A DNA stretch of 64,000 nucleotides from positions 868,001 to 932,000 of the forward strand of contig NZ_CP107918.1 in the NCBI RefSeq assembly GCF_036014195.1, written 5' to 3'. Below, piece by piece: positions 17,437-25,080 of this stretch. The DNA comes from Streptomyces sp. NBC_00442. Its GTDB lineage: Bacteria > Actinomycetota > Actinomycetes > Streptomycetales > Streptomycetaceae. The notes beneath the pieces were generated by a model. The model was given only the letters and a program-made list of their open reading frames with translations. It was not told where the DNA came from and did no database searches. Position numbers and translations under genes: made by a program. Numbering within the stretch: the first letter of the stretch is position 1; each line of letters starts with the position of its first letter.

Positions 17437-18723
17437 GTGTCTTCCATCCTCCAGCTCTTCGACGCGAGCACACGTCCCGCACCGCCCCACCTCCCCGCAC
17501 CGCCCGCGACGGCCGACTTCACCGCCTACTGCCAGGACCTGTTCGGCGCGATGACCCGCTCGGACCAGCGGCGTTGGGGCACGGTGTATGTGCGCGGGCT
17601 GCTCGACGTGCCCGGCCGCAAGACGCCGACGAGAATCTCCGAGCATGTCCTCGGCCACCGGGCCGTGCAGCAGCTCCAGCAGTTCCTCCACCAGAGCCCG
17701 TGGGACTCGGGCCCGGTACGCCGGCGGATCGCCGAGCGGACGAACGCGGTGTTCCGCACCGAGGCCTGGGCCGTCGACGAAGTCGTGTTCGCGAAGAACG
17801 GCGACCGTACGGTCGGCGTGGCACGCCAGTACGCCCCCTCCCAGGGACGCACCGTCAACTGCCAGCTCGCGTACGCGGCTTCACTGGTGGGCTCCGGGGG
17901 CGGCGTGCCGGTGAACTGGCGGCTGATGCTCCCCGGGCGCTGGGACCGGGACGAGCCGCTGCGCCGACAGGCCCATGTGCCGGACGGCGAGCACTGCCGG
18001 CCGCGCTGGAGCTACGTCCTTGAGGCGCTGGACGAGATGACGGACGAGTGGCTTCTCGAACCCCAGCCGGTCCTTGCCGACTGGCGGTTCGACAGCGATG
18101 TCGAGCCGCTGCTCAAAGGTCTTGAGGCACGTGGCCACGGCTACTTGGTCGAGGTGTCGCCGAGCACGGCCGTCACCCTGCCACGGCCGAACGCCGCGTC
18201 ACCCGCGGCGCGGGGCACGGTGGCCGAGCTCGCCGAGCACCTGTCGCGGCGCGGTGAACGCACCGCGATCGCGTGGTACGACCGAACGGCGGAGCGGATG
18301 CGGCGCTCGCAGTTCCTGTCCGCTCCCGCCCTGCTGCGCACGGACGGCGCGCGGCATTCGGCGCCGCGTCGGCGTCCGCAGGTCCGCACGCCGCCCGGCC
18401 CGGAGGACCCACACCCCCGGGCGCACCCTCCGCGGTCGCGGCACCTGGTCACGGACTGGCCGTACGGCCGCCCTGCGCCGCGCGCCCACTGGCTGACCAA
18501 TCTGCCGGCCCGTCGCCTCCACGAGACGATCGCGCTGGCGCAGTTACGCGCCCTGTCCGGGGAGGGACTGCGCAGACTCCAGGACGAGTTCGGACTCGGG
18601 GACTTCGAGGGGCGCTCGTTCCGGGGCTGGCACCATCACGTCACGCTCGCGTCGGCCGCGCTCGCCTTCGACGCGCTCACCCGGCACGCCGAGGAGGAGT
18701 GGCTCAGCGGACAAGGAGGGTGA
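17437..18723 (+). CDS. IS701-family transposase homologue (possibly domesticated)
   Basis: A 428-residue DDE-fold protein. IS701-type signatures are in order: WAVDEVVFAKNG (first acidic position), GVARQYAPSQGRTVNCQLAY, VLADWRF (second aspartate) and DFEGRSFRGWHHHVTLASAA (glutamate). So a DDE triad looks retained. I see no terminal inverted repeats or target duplication around it, GC content and codon use match the neighbours, and it has a well-formed promoter with repeats, so it may be a host gene rather than an active element. The GTG at 17437 follows a GGGGG run. Confidence 0.7.
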   Translation: MSSILQLFDASTRPAPPHLPAPPATADFTAYCQDLFGAMTRSDQRRWGTVYVRGLLDVPGRKTPTRISEHVLGHRAVQQLQQFLHQSPWDSGPVRRRIAERTNAVFRTEAWAVDEVVFAKNGDRTVGVARQYAPSQGRTVNCQLAYAASLVGSGGGVPVNWRLMLPGRWDRDEPLRRQAHVPDGEHCRPRWSYVLEALDEMTDEWLLEPQPVLADWRFDSDVEPLLKGLEARGHGYLVEVSPSTAVTLPRPNAASPAARGTVAELAEHLSRRGERTAIAWYDRTAERMRRSQFLSAPALLRTDGARHSAPRRRPQVRTPPGPEDPHPRAHPPRSRHLVTDWPYGRPAPRAHWLTNLPARRLHETIALAQLRALSGEGLRRLQDEFGLGDFEGRSFRGWHHHVTLASAALAFDALTRHAEEEWLSGQGG

Positions 18724-18769
18724 CGGCGCCCGCCGATCTGACACACCATCACCATGCTGGGTGCGAGGG

Positions 18770-20467
18770 CTATTTCCGCCACCCCACCGCCGCGAAGTCG
18801 ATGTCGCCGAGCCCCGGTACGCCGAAGTTGGCGAGACCCTTGCGGACGGCGATCATCTCGGGCCGCTGGTAGAGCTCGACATCGTGGCCGAGCTGCCAGA
18901 TCTCCCTGTCGGCCTGGTTGTACAGCTGGGCCGCACGCTGGGGATCGAGAGTCGCGGACGCCTCCTTGAGGAGGCCGTCGAGGGTGGCGTCCGAGATCCT
19001 GCCGTAGTTCAGGAAGCTCTGGGCGCCGCGCGGCAACCGGTAGACGGCCTGCAACTGGCTGGGGTAGGTCATGTCGGTGAAGCGGAAGATCGCGAGGTCG
19101 AAGTTGCCGACGTCGAGGTATTTCGGGCCGTAGTCGTCGGCCGGCACCTTCTGGATCTCCACGGCGATGCCGACCTGGGCGAGCATCTGCTGGAGCAGCT
19201 GGGCGAGGTCGAGGCCGAGACGGTTGGTGGACTCCGCGATCACGAACCGTAGTTTCAGGCTCTTCCCTGCCTTCACGCGCGGCTCGCCCGCACCCGTCGG
19301 CTTCCATCCCGCCCGGTCCAGGAGCCGTTCGGCAGCCTTCGGGTCATAGGTGCCCAACTCGCCGGAGTTGTCGGCGTATCCGGGCTGGTTGGTCATGAAG
19401 ATGTGATTGCCGAGCAGGGGCACGCCGATGGGCAGCCGCTCCGCCGCCACGTTGGCCAACGCCTGCCGGTCGACGGCCCGTTGAACCGCGTGGCGAACGT
19501 CGATGTCCTGGAGCGGGCCGCCCGCGCCGTTCAGGCTGACGTGGACCTCGTCCCAGGCGGAGCCGATGCGCACGGTGCTGTCGCGGGCCGACTTCAGCTG
19601 CTGGTACGCCTCGGCCGTGGCGGCGTTCACCGCGTCGATCTCGCCGTTGAGGTAGGCCTGCAGTGCGGCGGCCGGGAGCAGCGCGCGGAACACCACCTTG
19701 TCCAGGCGGGGCCGTGTGCCCCACCAGGCGGGGTCGGGGACGGCCGTGACGGACTGGGTCGTCGGATCCATCGAGGCGATCTTGAACGGTCCCGCGGTGA
19801 CCGGGATCCGCGCGCGCCAGCCGTTGTTGAACTGCTCGGGCGTGCTGGTGGCGGACGCCGGGAAGAGCGGGCCGAACAGGCGCTGCCAGTCGGCGTACGG
19901 GGAGCGGAAGACGACCTGCACTTCACTCGCGTCGTGTCCCGGCCGCACCTGGGATATCTGGTCGTAGCCGGAAGGGTCGGCCACCAGGTACCGGTCGTCC
20001 CCCCGCCCGAGCGCCCGCCACTGGGCCTCGAAGTCGGCCACGCCCAGTGGCTTTCCGTCGGACCAGCGGGCTCGCGGGTTGAGTCGGTAGGTGACCGTCT
20101 GCGGGGACGCCGTGGTGACGGAGGCGGACAGGAGATAGTCGGGGTTGGGATGCGGTACGCCCTTGGCGTCGCGGTGGAACAGTTCGGGCTCGACGAGGCT
20201 GTCGATCTCCGACGCCTCGCCGATGGATCCGGCGGCCTGGTTCACGTTGTACTGCGTGACCCACTGGGAGGTGGCGAGCGTCATGGTGCCGCCCTGGCGC
20301 AGGCTGCCGGGCGGTTGGCGGTCGATGCCCTCGGTGCCGTAGGAGGGGGCGGGCAGCGGGCGGGCGGATCCGCCGGGCCGCGCCGTGGAGGACGTACAGC
20401 CCGCGAGCAGGAGCGCCGCCGCCGTGCCCAGGGCCGTCCACACCCGCACGCCACGCAACCGATTCAC
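18770..20467 (-). CDS. Oligopeptide ABC transporter substrate-binding lipoprotein (family 5)
   Basis: A lipoprotein of about 565 residues that would capture peptides outside the membrane for the importer encoded at 20691-24852. The signal peptide ends in the lipobox LLAGC, with the lipid-carrying cysteine at about residue 24. The mature protein shows family-5 features: QWVTQYNVN near the start, TVTYRLNPRARWSDGKPL (the conserved W-SDG segment), and a two-lobed fold ending in VDFAAVGWRK. Two adjacent GTG codons (20470, 20467) could start it. It is divergent from the permease genes across a phased 8-bp repeat array. Confidence 0.88.
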   Translation of the reverse strand: MNRLRGVRVWTALGTAAALLLAGCTSSTARPGGSARPLPAPSYGTEGIDRQPPGSLRQGGTMTLATSQWVTQYNVNQAAGSIGEASEIDSLVEPELFHRDAKGVPHPNPDYLLSASVTTASPQTVTYRLNPRARWSDGKPLGVADFEAQWRALGRGDDRYLVADPSGYDQISQVRPGHDASEVQVVFRSPYADWQRLFGPLFPASATSTPEQFNNGWRARIPVTAGPFKIASMDPTTQSVTAVPDPAWWGTRPRLDKVVFRALLPAAALQAYLNGEIDAVNAATAEAYQQLKSARDSTVRIGSAWDEVHVSLNGAGGPLQDIDVRHAVQRAVDRQALANVAAERLPIGVPLLGNHIFMTNQPGYADNSGELGTYDPKAAERLLDRAGWKPTGAGEPRVKAGKSLKLRFVIAESTNRLGLDLAQLLQQMLAQVGIAVEIQKVPADDYGPKYLDVGNFDLAIFRFTDMTYPSQLQAVYRLPRGAQSFLNYGRISDATLDGLLKEASATLDPQRAAQLYNQADREIWQLGHDVELYQRPEMIAVRKGLANFGVPGLGDIDFAAVGWRK

Positions 20468-20510
20468 CACGGCCCCCGCCTCGACGAAGCATCAGTGCAT
20501 GCGTGCATGC

Positions 20511-20590
20511 ACGCGTCAATCCATCAGTACGTCAGCGCATCGGTACGTCAGCGCGTCAGCGCGTCAGTACGTCAGTACGTCAGCGCGTCA
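20511..20590. repeat. Array of phased 8-bp repeats between divergent transporter genes
   Basis: Ten consecutive 8-bp units, most reading GTACGTCA or GCGCGTCA (20527, 20543, 20551, 20559, 20567, 20575, 20583), with weaker units at 20511, 20519 and 20535. The array fills the centre of the intergenic region between the binding-protein gene (minus) and the permease operon (plus), where an operator would be. Eight-bp phasing is not a helical turn, so cooperative binding would spiral round the DNA, or the array may be a slipped-strand expansion. Confidence 0.7.
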
Positions 20591-20690
20591 ATTAAGCGAA
20601 CTGATCTACGATTTCCGGCTCGGACCCTAACATTGTGGCCAGTGAGGACGGTGAACCGTGCCCGCCGTCCGCCCGTTCGAGGAGAGACCC

Positions 20691-21674
20691 GTGATCGGCC
20701 GTTTGTCCTGGCGCCTCGCGCGCGGCGCGGTCCTGCTGCTCTCCTCGGTCTTCCTCTCGTATCTCATCGCCTCCGCGGCGCTCAGCCCGCGCGCCTACTT
20801 CGAGGACCGTCAACCGCGGCCGCCGGCCGCCGCCGTCGACCACGAGCTCGCGCTGCTCGGCGCGGACGACCGCACACCCGTCCTGGAGCGCTTCGGGCAC
20901 TGGGCGGTGCGGGCGGCCCACGGCGACCTGGGGCGCACCGTCGACGGGACGTCGGTGAACGACGAGTTCGGCCGCAGGGTCGGGGTGTCCGTCCGGCTGC
21001 TGCTCGTCGGCACCCTGGTCGGCACCGGGCTCGGCGTGCTCGCAGGACTGTGGGCGGCGGTCCGCAGGCACCGGCTGCCCGACCGCGCCCTGACCGTCCT
21101 GTCGTTCCTGGTTCTGTCGGTGCCCACCTTCGTGCTCGCGCTGCTCCTCAAGGAGGGCGCCCTCTGGTTCAACCAGAGCGCCGGGCACACGGTGATCCGT
21201 TACACGGGCGAGCGGACTCCGGGGCTCACCGGCCCGCCGCTCACCCGGCTGGGGGACCGCGCGGCCCATCTGGCGCTGCCCGCGGCCACGGTGGCGCTGG
21301 GCGCCATCGCCTCGTACAGCCGCTATCAGCGCGCGGCGACGCTCGACGTGCTCGGCGCGGACCATCTGCGGACCGCCCAGGCCAAGGGCCTCACGCCGGG
21401 CCGGGCGCTGCTGCGGCACGGGCTGCGCACCTCGCTGATCCCGCTGACCACCTTCTTCTCGTTCGGCTTCCTGACCCTGTTCACGGGGGCCGTGTTCACC
21501 GAGCAGATCTTCGGCTGGCCCGGCATGGGCAGCTGGTTCATGGAGTCGGCCCAGAAGGGCGACGTCAACTCGGTGGTCGCGGTCGACCTGTTCGCCGCGG
21601 TGACCGTGCTGCTCGCGGGCTTCGTCGCGGACGTCCTGCACGCGGCGCTCGACCCGAGGGTGCGCCGACGGTGA
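20691..21674 (+). CDS. Oligopeptide ABC transporter permease, DppB/OppB type
   Basis: A 327-residue inner-membrane permease with about six helices. The N-terminal helix and extended periplasmic loop (residues about 30-100) are typical of the OppB branch. The EAA-like coupling loop is LGADHLRTAQAKGLTPGRAL, and a C-terminal FTGAVFTEQIFGWPGMGSWF segment is the family hallmark. I prefer GTG 20691 because GGAG is correctly spaced upstream; GTG 20658 would add 11 residues. It overlaps the second permease by four bases (GTGA). Confidence 0.85.
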   Translation: MIGRLSWRLARGAVLLLSSVFLSYLIASAALSPRAYFEDRQPRPPAAAVDHELALLGADDRTPVLERFGHWAVRAAHGDLGRTVDGTSVNDEFGRRVGVSVRLLLVGTLVGTGLGVLAGLWAAVRRHRLPDRALTVLSFLVLSVPTFVLALLLKEGALWFNQSAGHTVIRYTGERTPGLTGPPLTRLGDRAAHLALPAATVALGAIASYSRYQRAATLDVLGADHLRTAQAKGLTPGRALLRHGLRTSLIPLTTFFSFGFLTLFTGAVFTEQIFGWPGMGSWFMESAQKGDVNSVVAVDLFAAVTVLLAGFVADVLHAALDPRVRRR

Positions 21675-22588
21675 GCGGTCAGCCGTCCGCGGAGGCGGTG
21701 GGGGCGCGGCGGGAGCGGCCGTCCGCGCCGCGCGGGCGCGGCGTCACGACCGGCCTGGCACTGCTGCGGTCGCCCGGGGCGCTGACCGGCCTCGCGCTGA
21801 TCGCGGGCCTCGTCCTGCTGGCGTACGCGGGCCCCTGCCTGACGCCCTGGAACCACACCGACATCGACTACACCTCGCTGCGCGACGGCCCCAGTTCCCG
21901 GCACTGGATGGGGACCAGCCGGATCGGCCAGGACGTGTTCGCGCAGACGGTGCGCGGGCTCCAGAAGTCTCTGCTCATCGGGGCTCTGGTGGCTGTGGCG
22001 AGTACGGGACTCGGCGCGGCGTTCGGAGCCTGCGCCGGGTACTTCGGGGGCTGGGTGGACCGGGTGCTGATGTTCGTGGTCGATCTGCTCCTGGTGATCC
22101 CCGGCTTCCTGCTCCTCGTGCTCCTGGCACCGAAGCTGCGCCGGTTCGGCTGGCCGGCGCTCGCCCTCGTGCTGGCCGCGATCGGCTGGATGATCACCGC
22201 GCGGGCGGTCCGCATCATGACGCTCTCGCTGCGCGAGCGCCCTTTCGTCGCCGCGGCCCGGCACATGGGTGTCGCACCGTTCAGGATCATCGTGCGACAC
22301 GTCCTGCCGCACCTCGCCTCGTTCCTGATCACCGACGCGACCATCGCGGTCGCCGGCGCCGTGATCAGCGAGACGGGCCTGTCGTACTTCGGTTTCGGGG
22401 TGCAGCCGCCGGACGTGTCCTTGGGCACGCTCATCGCGTCCGGCAGCGATGTGGCGCTGACCTGCCCGTGGATGTTCTTCTTCCCCGCCGGGCTGCTGCT
22501 GCTCCTCGTGCTGGCCGTGCACCTGGTGGGCGACGCGCTGCGGGACGTCCTGGACGTCGGCTCCGGCCGGGGACGGGACGCGCGATGA
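21671..22588 (+). CDS. Oligopeptide ABC transporter permease, DppC/OppC type
   Basis: A 305-residue permease with an N-terminal cytoplasmic stretch, a first helix (GLALIAGLVLLAYAG), the OppC-type HWMGTSRIGQDVFAQTVRG segment and the coupling loop AARHMGVAPFRIIVRHVLP. The ending SYFGFGVQPPDVSLGTLI is characteristic. It starts inside the stop of the first permease and itself overlaps the ATPase gene (ATGA at 22585), so the three are translated as a coupled unit. Confidence 0.88.
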   Translation: MSGQPSAEAVGARRERPSAPRGRGVTTGLALLRSPGALTGLALIAGLVLLAYAGPCLTPWNHTDIDYTSLRDGPSSRHWMGTSRIGQDVFAQTVRGLQKSLLIGALVAVASTGLGAAFGACAGYFGGWVDRVLMFVVDLLLVIPGFLLLVLLAPKLRRFGWPALALVLAAIGWMITARAVRIMTLSLRERPFVAAARHMGVAPFRIIVRHVLPHLASFLITDATIAVAGAVISETGLSYFGFGVQPPDVSLGTLIASGSDVALTCPWMFFFPAGLLLLLVLAVHLVGDALRDVLDVGSGRGRDAR

Positions 22589-24852
22589 ACTCCCCCTCGG
22601 TGCTGGAGGTCAGGGACCTGCGGGTGGCGTTCGCCGGAGAGTCCCGGGCGCCGCTGCCCGTCGTGCGCGGGGTGGGATTCGCACTGCGGCGCGGCGAAGT
22701 ACTGGGCCTGGTCGGCGAGTCCGGGGCGGGCAAGACGGCGACGGCCCTGGCGCTGCTCGGGCTGCTGCCGCCGGGAGCGCGGGCGAGCGGCTCGGTGCGG
22801 CTGCTCGGCACCGAACTCGTGGGCCTGCCCGCACGCGAGCTGGCACGGCTGCGCGGCCGGCGCATCGCCATGGTGTTCCAGGACCCGCTCGCGTCCTTCA
22901 ACCCGGCGCAGCACATGGGCGACCAGATCGGCGAGGCGCTACGCATCCACCAACAGCCGCGCGCGGAACGGTGTTTGACACGCGGGCGCGTTCTCGAACT
23001 CCTGGCCGGGGTGGGCGTGTCCGATCCGGGACGGGTCGCCCGTTCGTATCCGCACGAGCTGTCCGGCGGGCTGCGCCAGCGCGCCATGATCGCGATGGCG
23101 ATCGCCAACGACCCCGATGTGATCGTGGCGGACGAGCCGACCAGCGCCCTGGACGCCACGGTCCAGGCCCAGGTGATCGACGCCCTGGAGAGCGCCCGCC
23201 GGGCGACGGGAGCGGCGCTGCTCCTGGTCAGCCACGACCTCGGGGTGATCGCGAGGATGGCCGACCGGGTGGCCGTCATGTACGCCGGGCGCATCGTCGA
23301 AACGGGCCCCGTGGACGCCCTGTTTGCACGCCCCCGCATGCCGTACACGCTGGGTCTTCTCGGTTCGGCGCCCCGCCTGGACGCCGTCGTCCCCCTCACT
23401 CCGATCCCGGGCACCCCACCCACGCCGGGCGGCGCGGGATCCGGATGCTCCTTCGCACCGCGGTGCCCCTTGGCGACCGAGGCGTGCCACGACGCGGAGC
23501 CCCAACTCGCCCTCCACGCAGCCGAGTCGCCGTCGGGGGATTTCGATGCCGCGGCGGAACCGGCGCCGGTGGCCAGTGACGCGACGAACCTCGCCGAGCC
23601 GTCCGCGGGTCACGCGTTCGCGGGCCGGCCCGAACACGACCTCCCCGAACCGCACATGGCGGCCTGCTTCCGGCCGGACGCCCTCGCGGGGCGGTCCGCG
23701 TCCACGCTGTTCCCCGCCGCGGCCGTCCCGCCGCCCCGCATACCCCTGGGCCGGGCGCCGGGCGGGGCTCCGCTGCTGCGCGTCGCGGGCCTCGCCAAGT
23801 CCTTTCCACCGCCCGGCCGGCGGGGCCTGTTCGCGCGGCGGACGCCGCGGGGCCGGGTCGCGCTGGAGCGGGTGGACCTGGAGGTCGGGCGGGGTGAGAC
23901 GGTGGCGCTGGTCGGCGAGTCGGGTTCGGGGAAGACCACCACCCTGATGGAGATCATCGCCCTCGCCGCCCCCGCCGCCGGGGTCATCGAGGTCGCCGGG
24001 TACGACACGGCCGCGCTGAGCCGCGCCGATGTCCGCAAGCTGCGCGGCACGGTGCAGATCCTCGTGCAGGACCCGATGGCCAGCCTCGACCCGCGCATGC
24101 GGGTCGCCGACATCGTGGCCGAGCCGCTGCGCGCCCAGGGCGCGGCCCGGGAGCACGTCGTGGCGCGGGTGCCCGAGCTGCTGCGCCGGGTCGGCCTGGA
24201 CGCCGCGGACGCCGAGCGCCGCCCGCACCACTTCTCCGGCGGGCAGCGCCAGCGCATCGCGCTCGCACGGGCCCTGGCCGTACGGCCCGAACTCCTGCTG
24301 CTCGACGAGCCGGTGTCGGCGCTCGACGTGTCCGTGCGGGCCGGCATCCTCGATCTCCTGCGCGGGCTGCGGGCCGAGCAGGGCCCCGCCTGCCTGTTCG
24401 TCACGCACGATCTGGCCGTGGTGCGCCAGATCGCCGACCGGGTGGCCGTGATGTACGGCGGCCGGACCGTGGAGAGCGGCCCGGTCGACGCCGTCTTCGG
24501 CGCCCCGCGCCACCCCTACACCCGGGCCCTGCTGTCCGCCGTCCCCCTGCCCGACCCGGTCGCCGAGCGGGCCCGCACCCGTATCGTGCTGCCCGGCGAA
24601 CCCCCGCGCGGCGAAGGCCCGTTGACGGGCTGCGGCTTCCGTCGGCGGTGCCCGGTGTACGCCGCGCTCGGCGAGGAGCGGCGCGGGGTGTGCGAGCGCG
24701 AGCCCTTGGCGCCGGTCGGTGCGGATGCCCCGGCCGGACACACCGTGGCCTGCCACTTCCCGTACGGGTCGAAGGGAACGTCCGGTCACGGCGGGACGCG
24801 ATCCCCGGTCCCGCCGCGCCGGGAAGCGGAGGAACTCCCGCCGGTGAGCTGA
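22585..24852 (+). CDS. Fused double ATPase of the oligopeptide ABC importer (DppD-DppF type)
   Basis: A 755-residue protein carrying two complete ABC ATPase domains, which are separate subunits in most Opp/Dpp systems. Domain 1 (about 1-290) has Walker A GESGAGKT, signature LSGGLRQR and Walker B VIVADEPT. Domain 2 (about 395-700) has GESGSGKTT, FSGGQRQRIALARAL and LLLLDEP. Each is followed by the oligopeptide-family C-terminal extension with a cysteine motif (GCSFAPRCPLATEAC and GCGFRRRCPVYA), which often binds an iron-sulfur cluster or zinc. It powers uptake through the two permeases. A spacer rich in Ala/Pro/Glu joins the halves. Confidence 0.9.
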   Translation: MNSPSVLEVRDLRVAFAGESRAPLPVVRGVGFALRRGEVLGLVGESGAGKTATALALLGLLPPGARASGSVRLLGTELVGLPARELARLRGRRIAMVFQDPLASFNPAQHMGDQIGEALRIHQQPRAERCLTRGRVLELLAGVGVSDPGRVARSYPHELSGGLRQRAMIAMAIANDPDVIVADEPTSALDATVQAQVIDALESARRATGAALLLVSHDLGVIARMADRVAVMYAGRIVETGPVDALFARPRMPYTLGLLGSAPRLDAVVPLTPIPGTPPTPGGAGSGCSFAPRCPLATEACHDAEPQLALHAAESPSGDFDAAAEPAPVASDATNLAEPSAGHAFAGRPEHDLPEPHMAACFRPDALAGRSASTLFPAAAVPPPRIPLGRAPGGAPLLRVAGLAKSFPPPGRRGLFARRTPRGRVALERVDLEVGRGETVALVGESGSGKTTTLMEIIALAAPAAGVIEVAGYDTAALSRADVRKLRGTVQILVQDPMASLDPRMRVADIVAEPLRAQGAAREHVVARVPELLRRVGLDAADAERRPHHFSGGQRQRIALARALAVRPELLLLDEPVSALDVSVRAGILDLLRGLRAEQGPACLFVTHDLAVVRQIADRVAVMYGGRTVESGPVDAVFGAPRHPYTRALLSAVPLPDPVAERARTRIVLPGEPPRGEGPLTGCGFRRRCPVYAALGEERRGVCEREPLAPVGADAPAGHTVACHFPYGSKGTSGHGGTRSPVPPRREAEELPPVS

Positions 24853-24870
24853 GGCCTGGCCACGGTCGCT

Positions 24871-24939
24871 GGAGGCCGGTGCTCCGATCCGCCGGAGGCC
24901 GGCGCTCCGATCCGCCGGAGGCCGGTGCTCCGATCCGCG
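24871..24939 (+). repeat. Three 23-bp tandem repeats upstream of the XRE-TPR gene
   Basis: Units at 24871-24893, 24894-24916 and 24917-24939, sharing GGAGGCCGGTGCTCCGATCC with one or two changes. Two diverged GGTGGCCGATCC words follow to about 24987. Each unit contains GGAG...CTCC and can form a small stem. The repeats lie between the transporter operon stop and the regulator start, so they may separate the two transcripts or carry regulator sites. Confidence 0.75.
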
Positions 24940-25080
24940 GGTGCGGGGTGGCCGATCCACGCGTGGCGGGGTGGCCGATCCGCGGTGGCCGGGGCCGAAG
25001 AGTCCCGATGCGGGCGCTTGCGGGTGAGTAACATCGCTTGTAATGATCGGAGTCAAGCACCGTTGCTCAAGGGAGTCGCC

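Noticed and set aside
17352..18023. An ATG with GGGGGAC upstream that opens a 223-codon frame overlapping the transposase-like gene.
   Set aside because: The product is Arg/Pro/Gly-rich in a wrong frame, while the overlapping frame from 17437 is clearly an IS701-type protein.
17437..18723. Complete IS701 insertion sequence.
   Set aside because: No terminal inverted repeats or target-site duplication were found on either side, so only the gene is reported.
19403..22588. A 1061-codon plus-strand frame ending in the second permease.
   Set aside because: The first 750 codons are antisense to the binding protein or out of frame with the first permease; the real gene starts at GTG 21671.
24786..25060. 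Repeat-containing short frames as a peptide-pheromone precursor for the XRE-TPR regulator.
   Set aside because: They arise from the 23-bp DNA repeats, have no signal peptide and no ribosome site.
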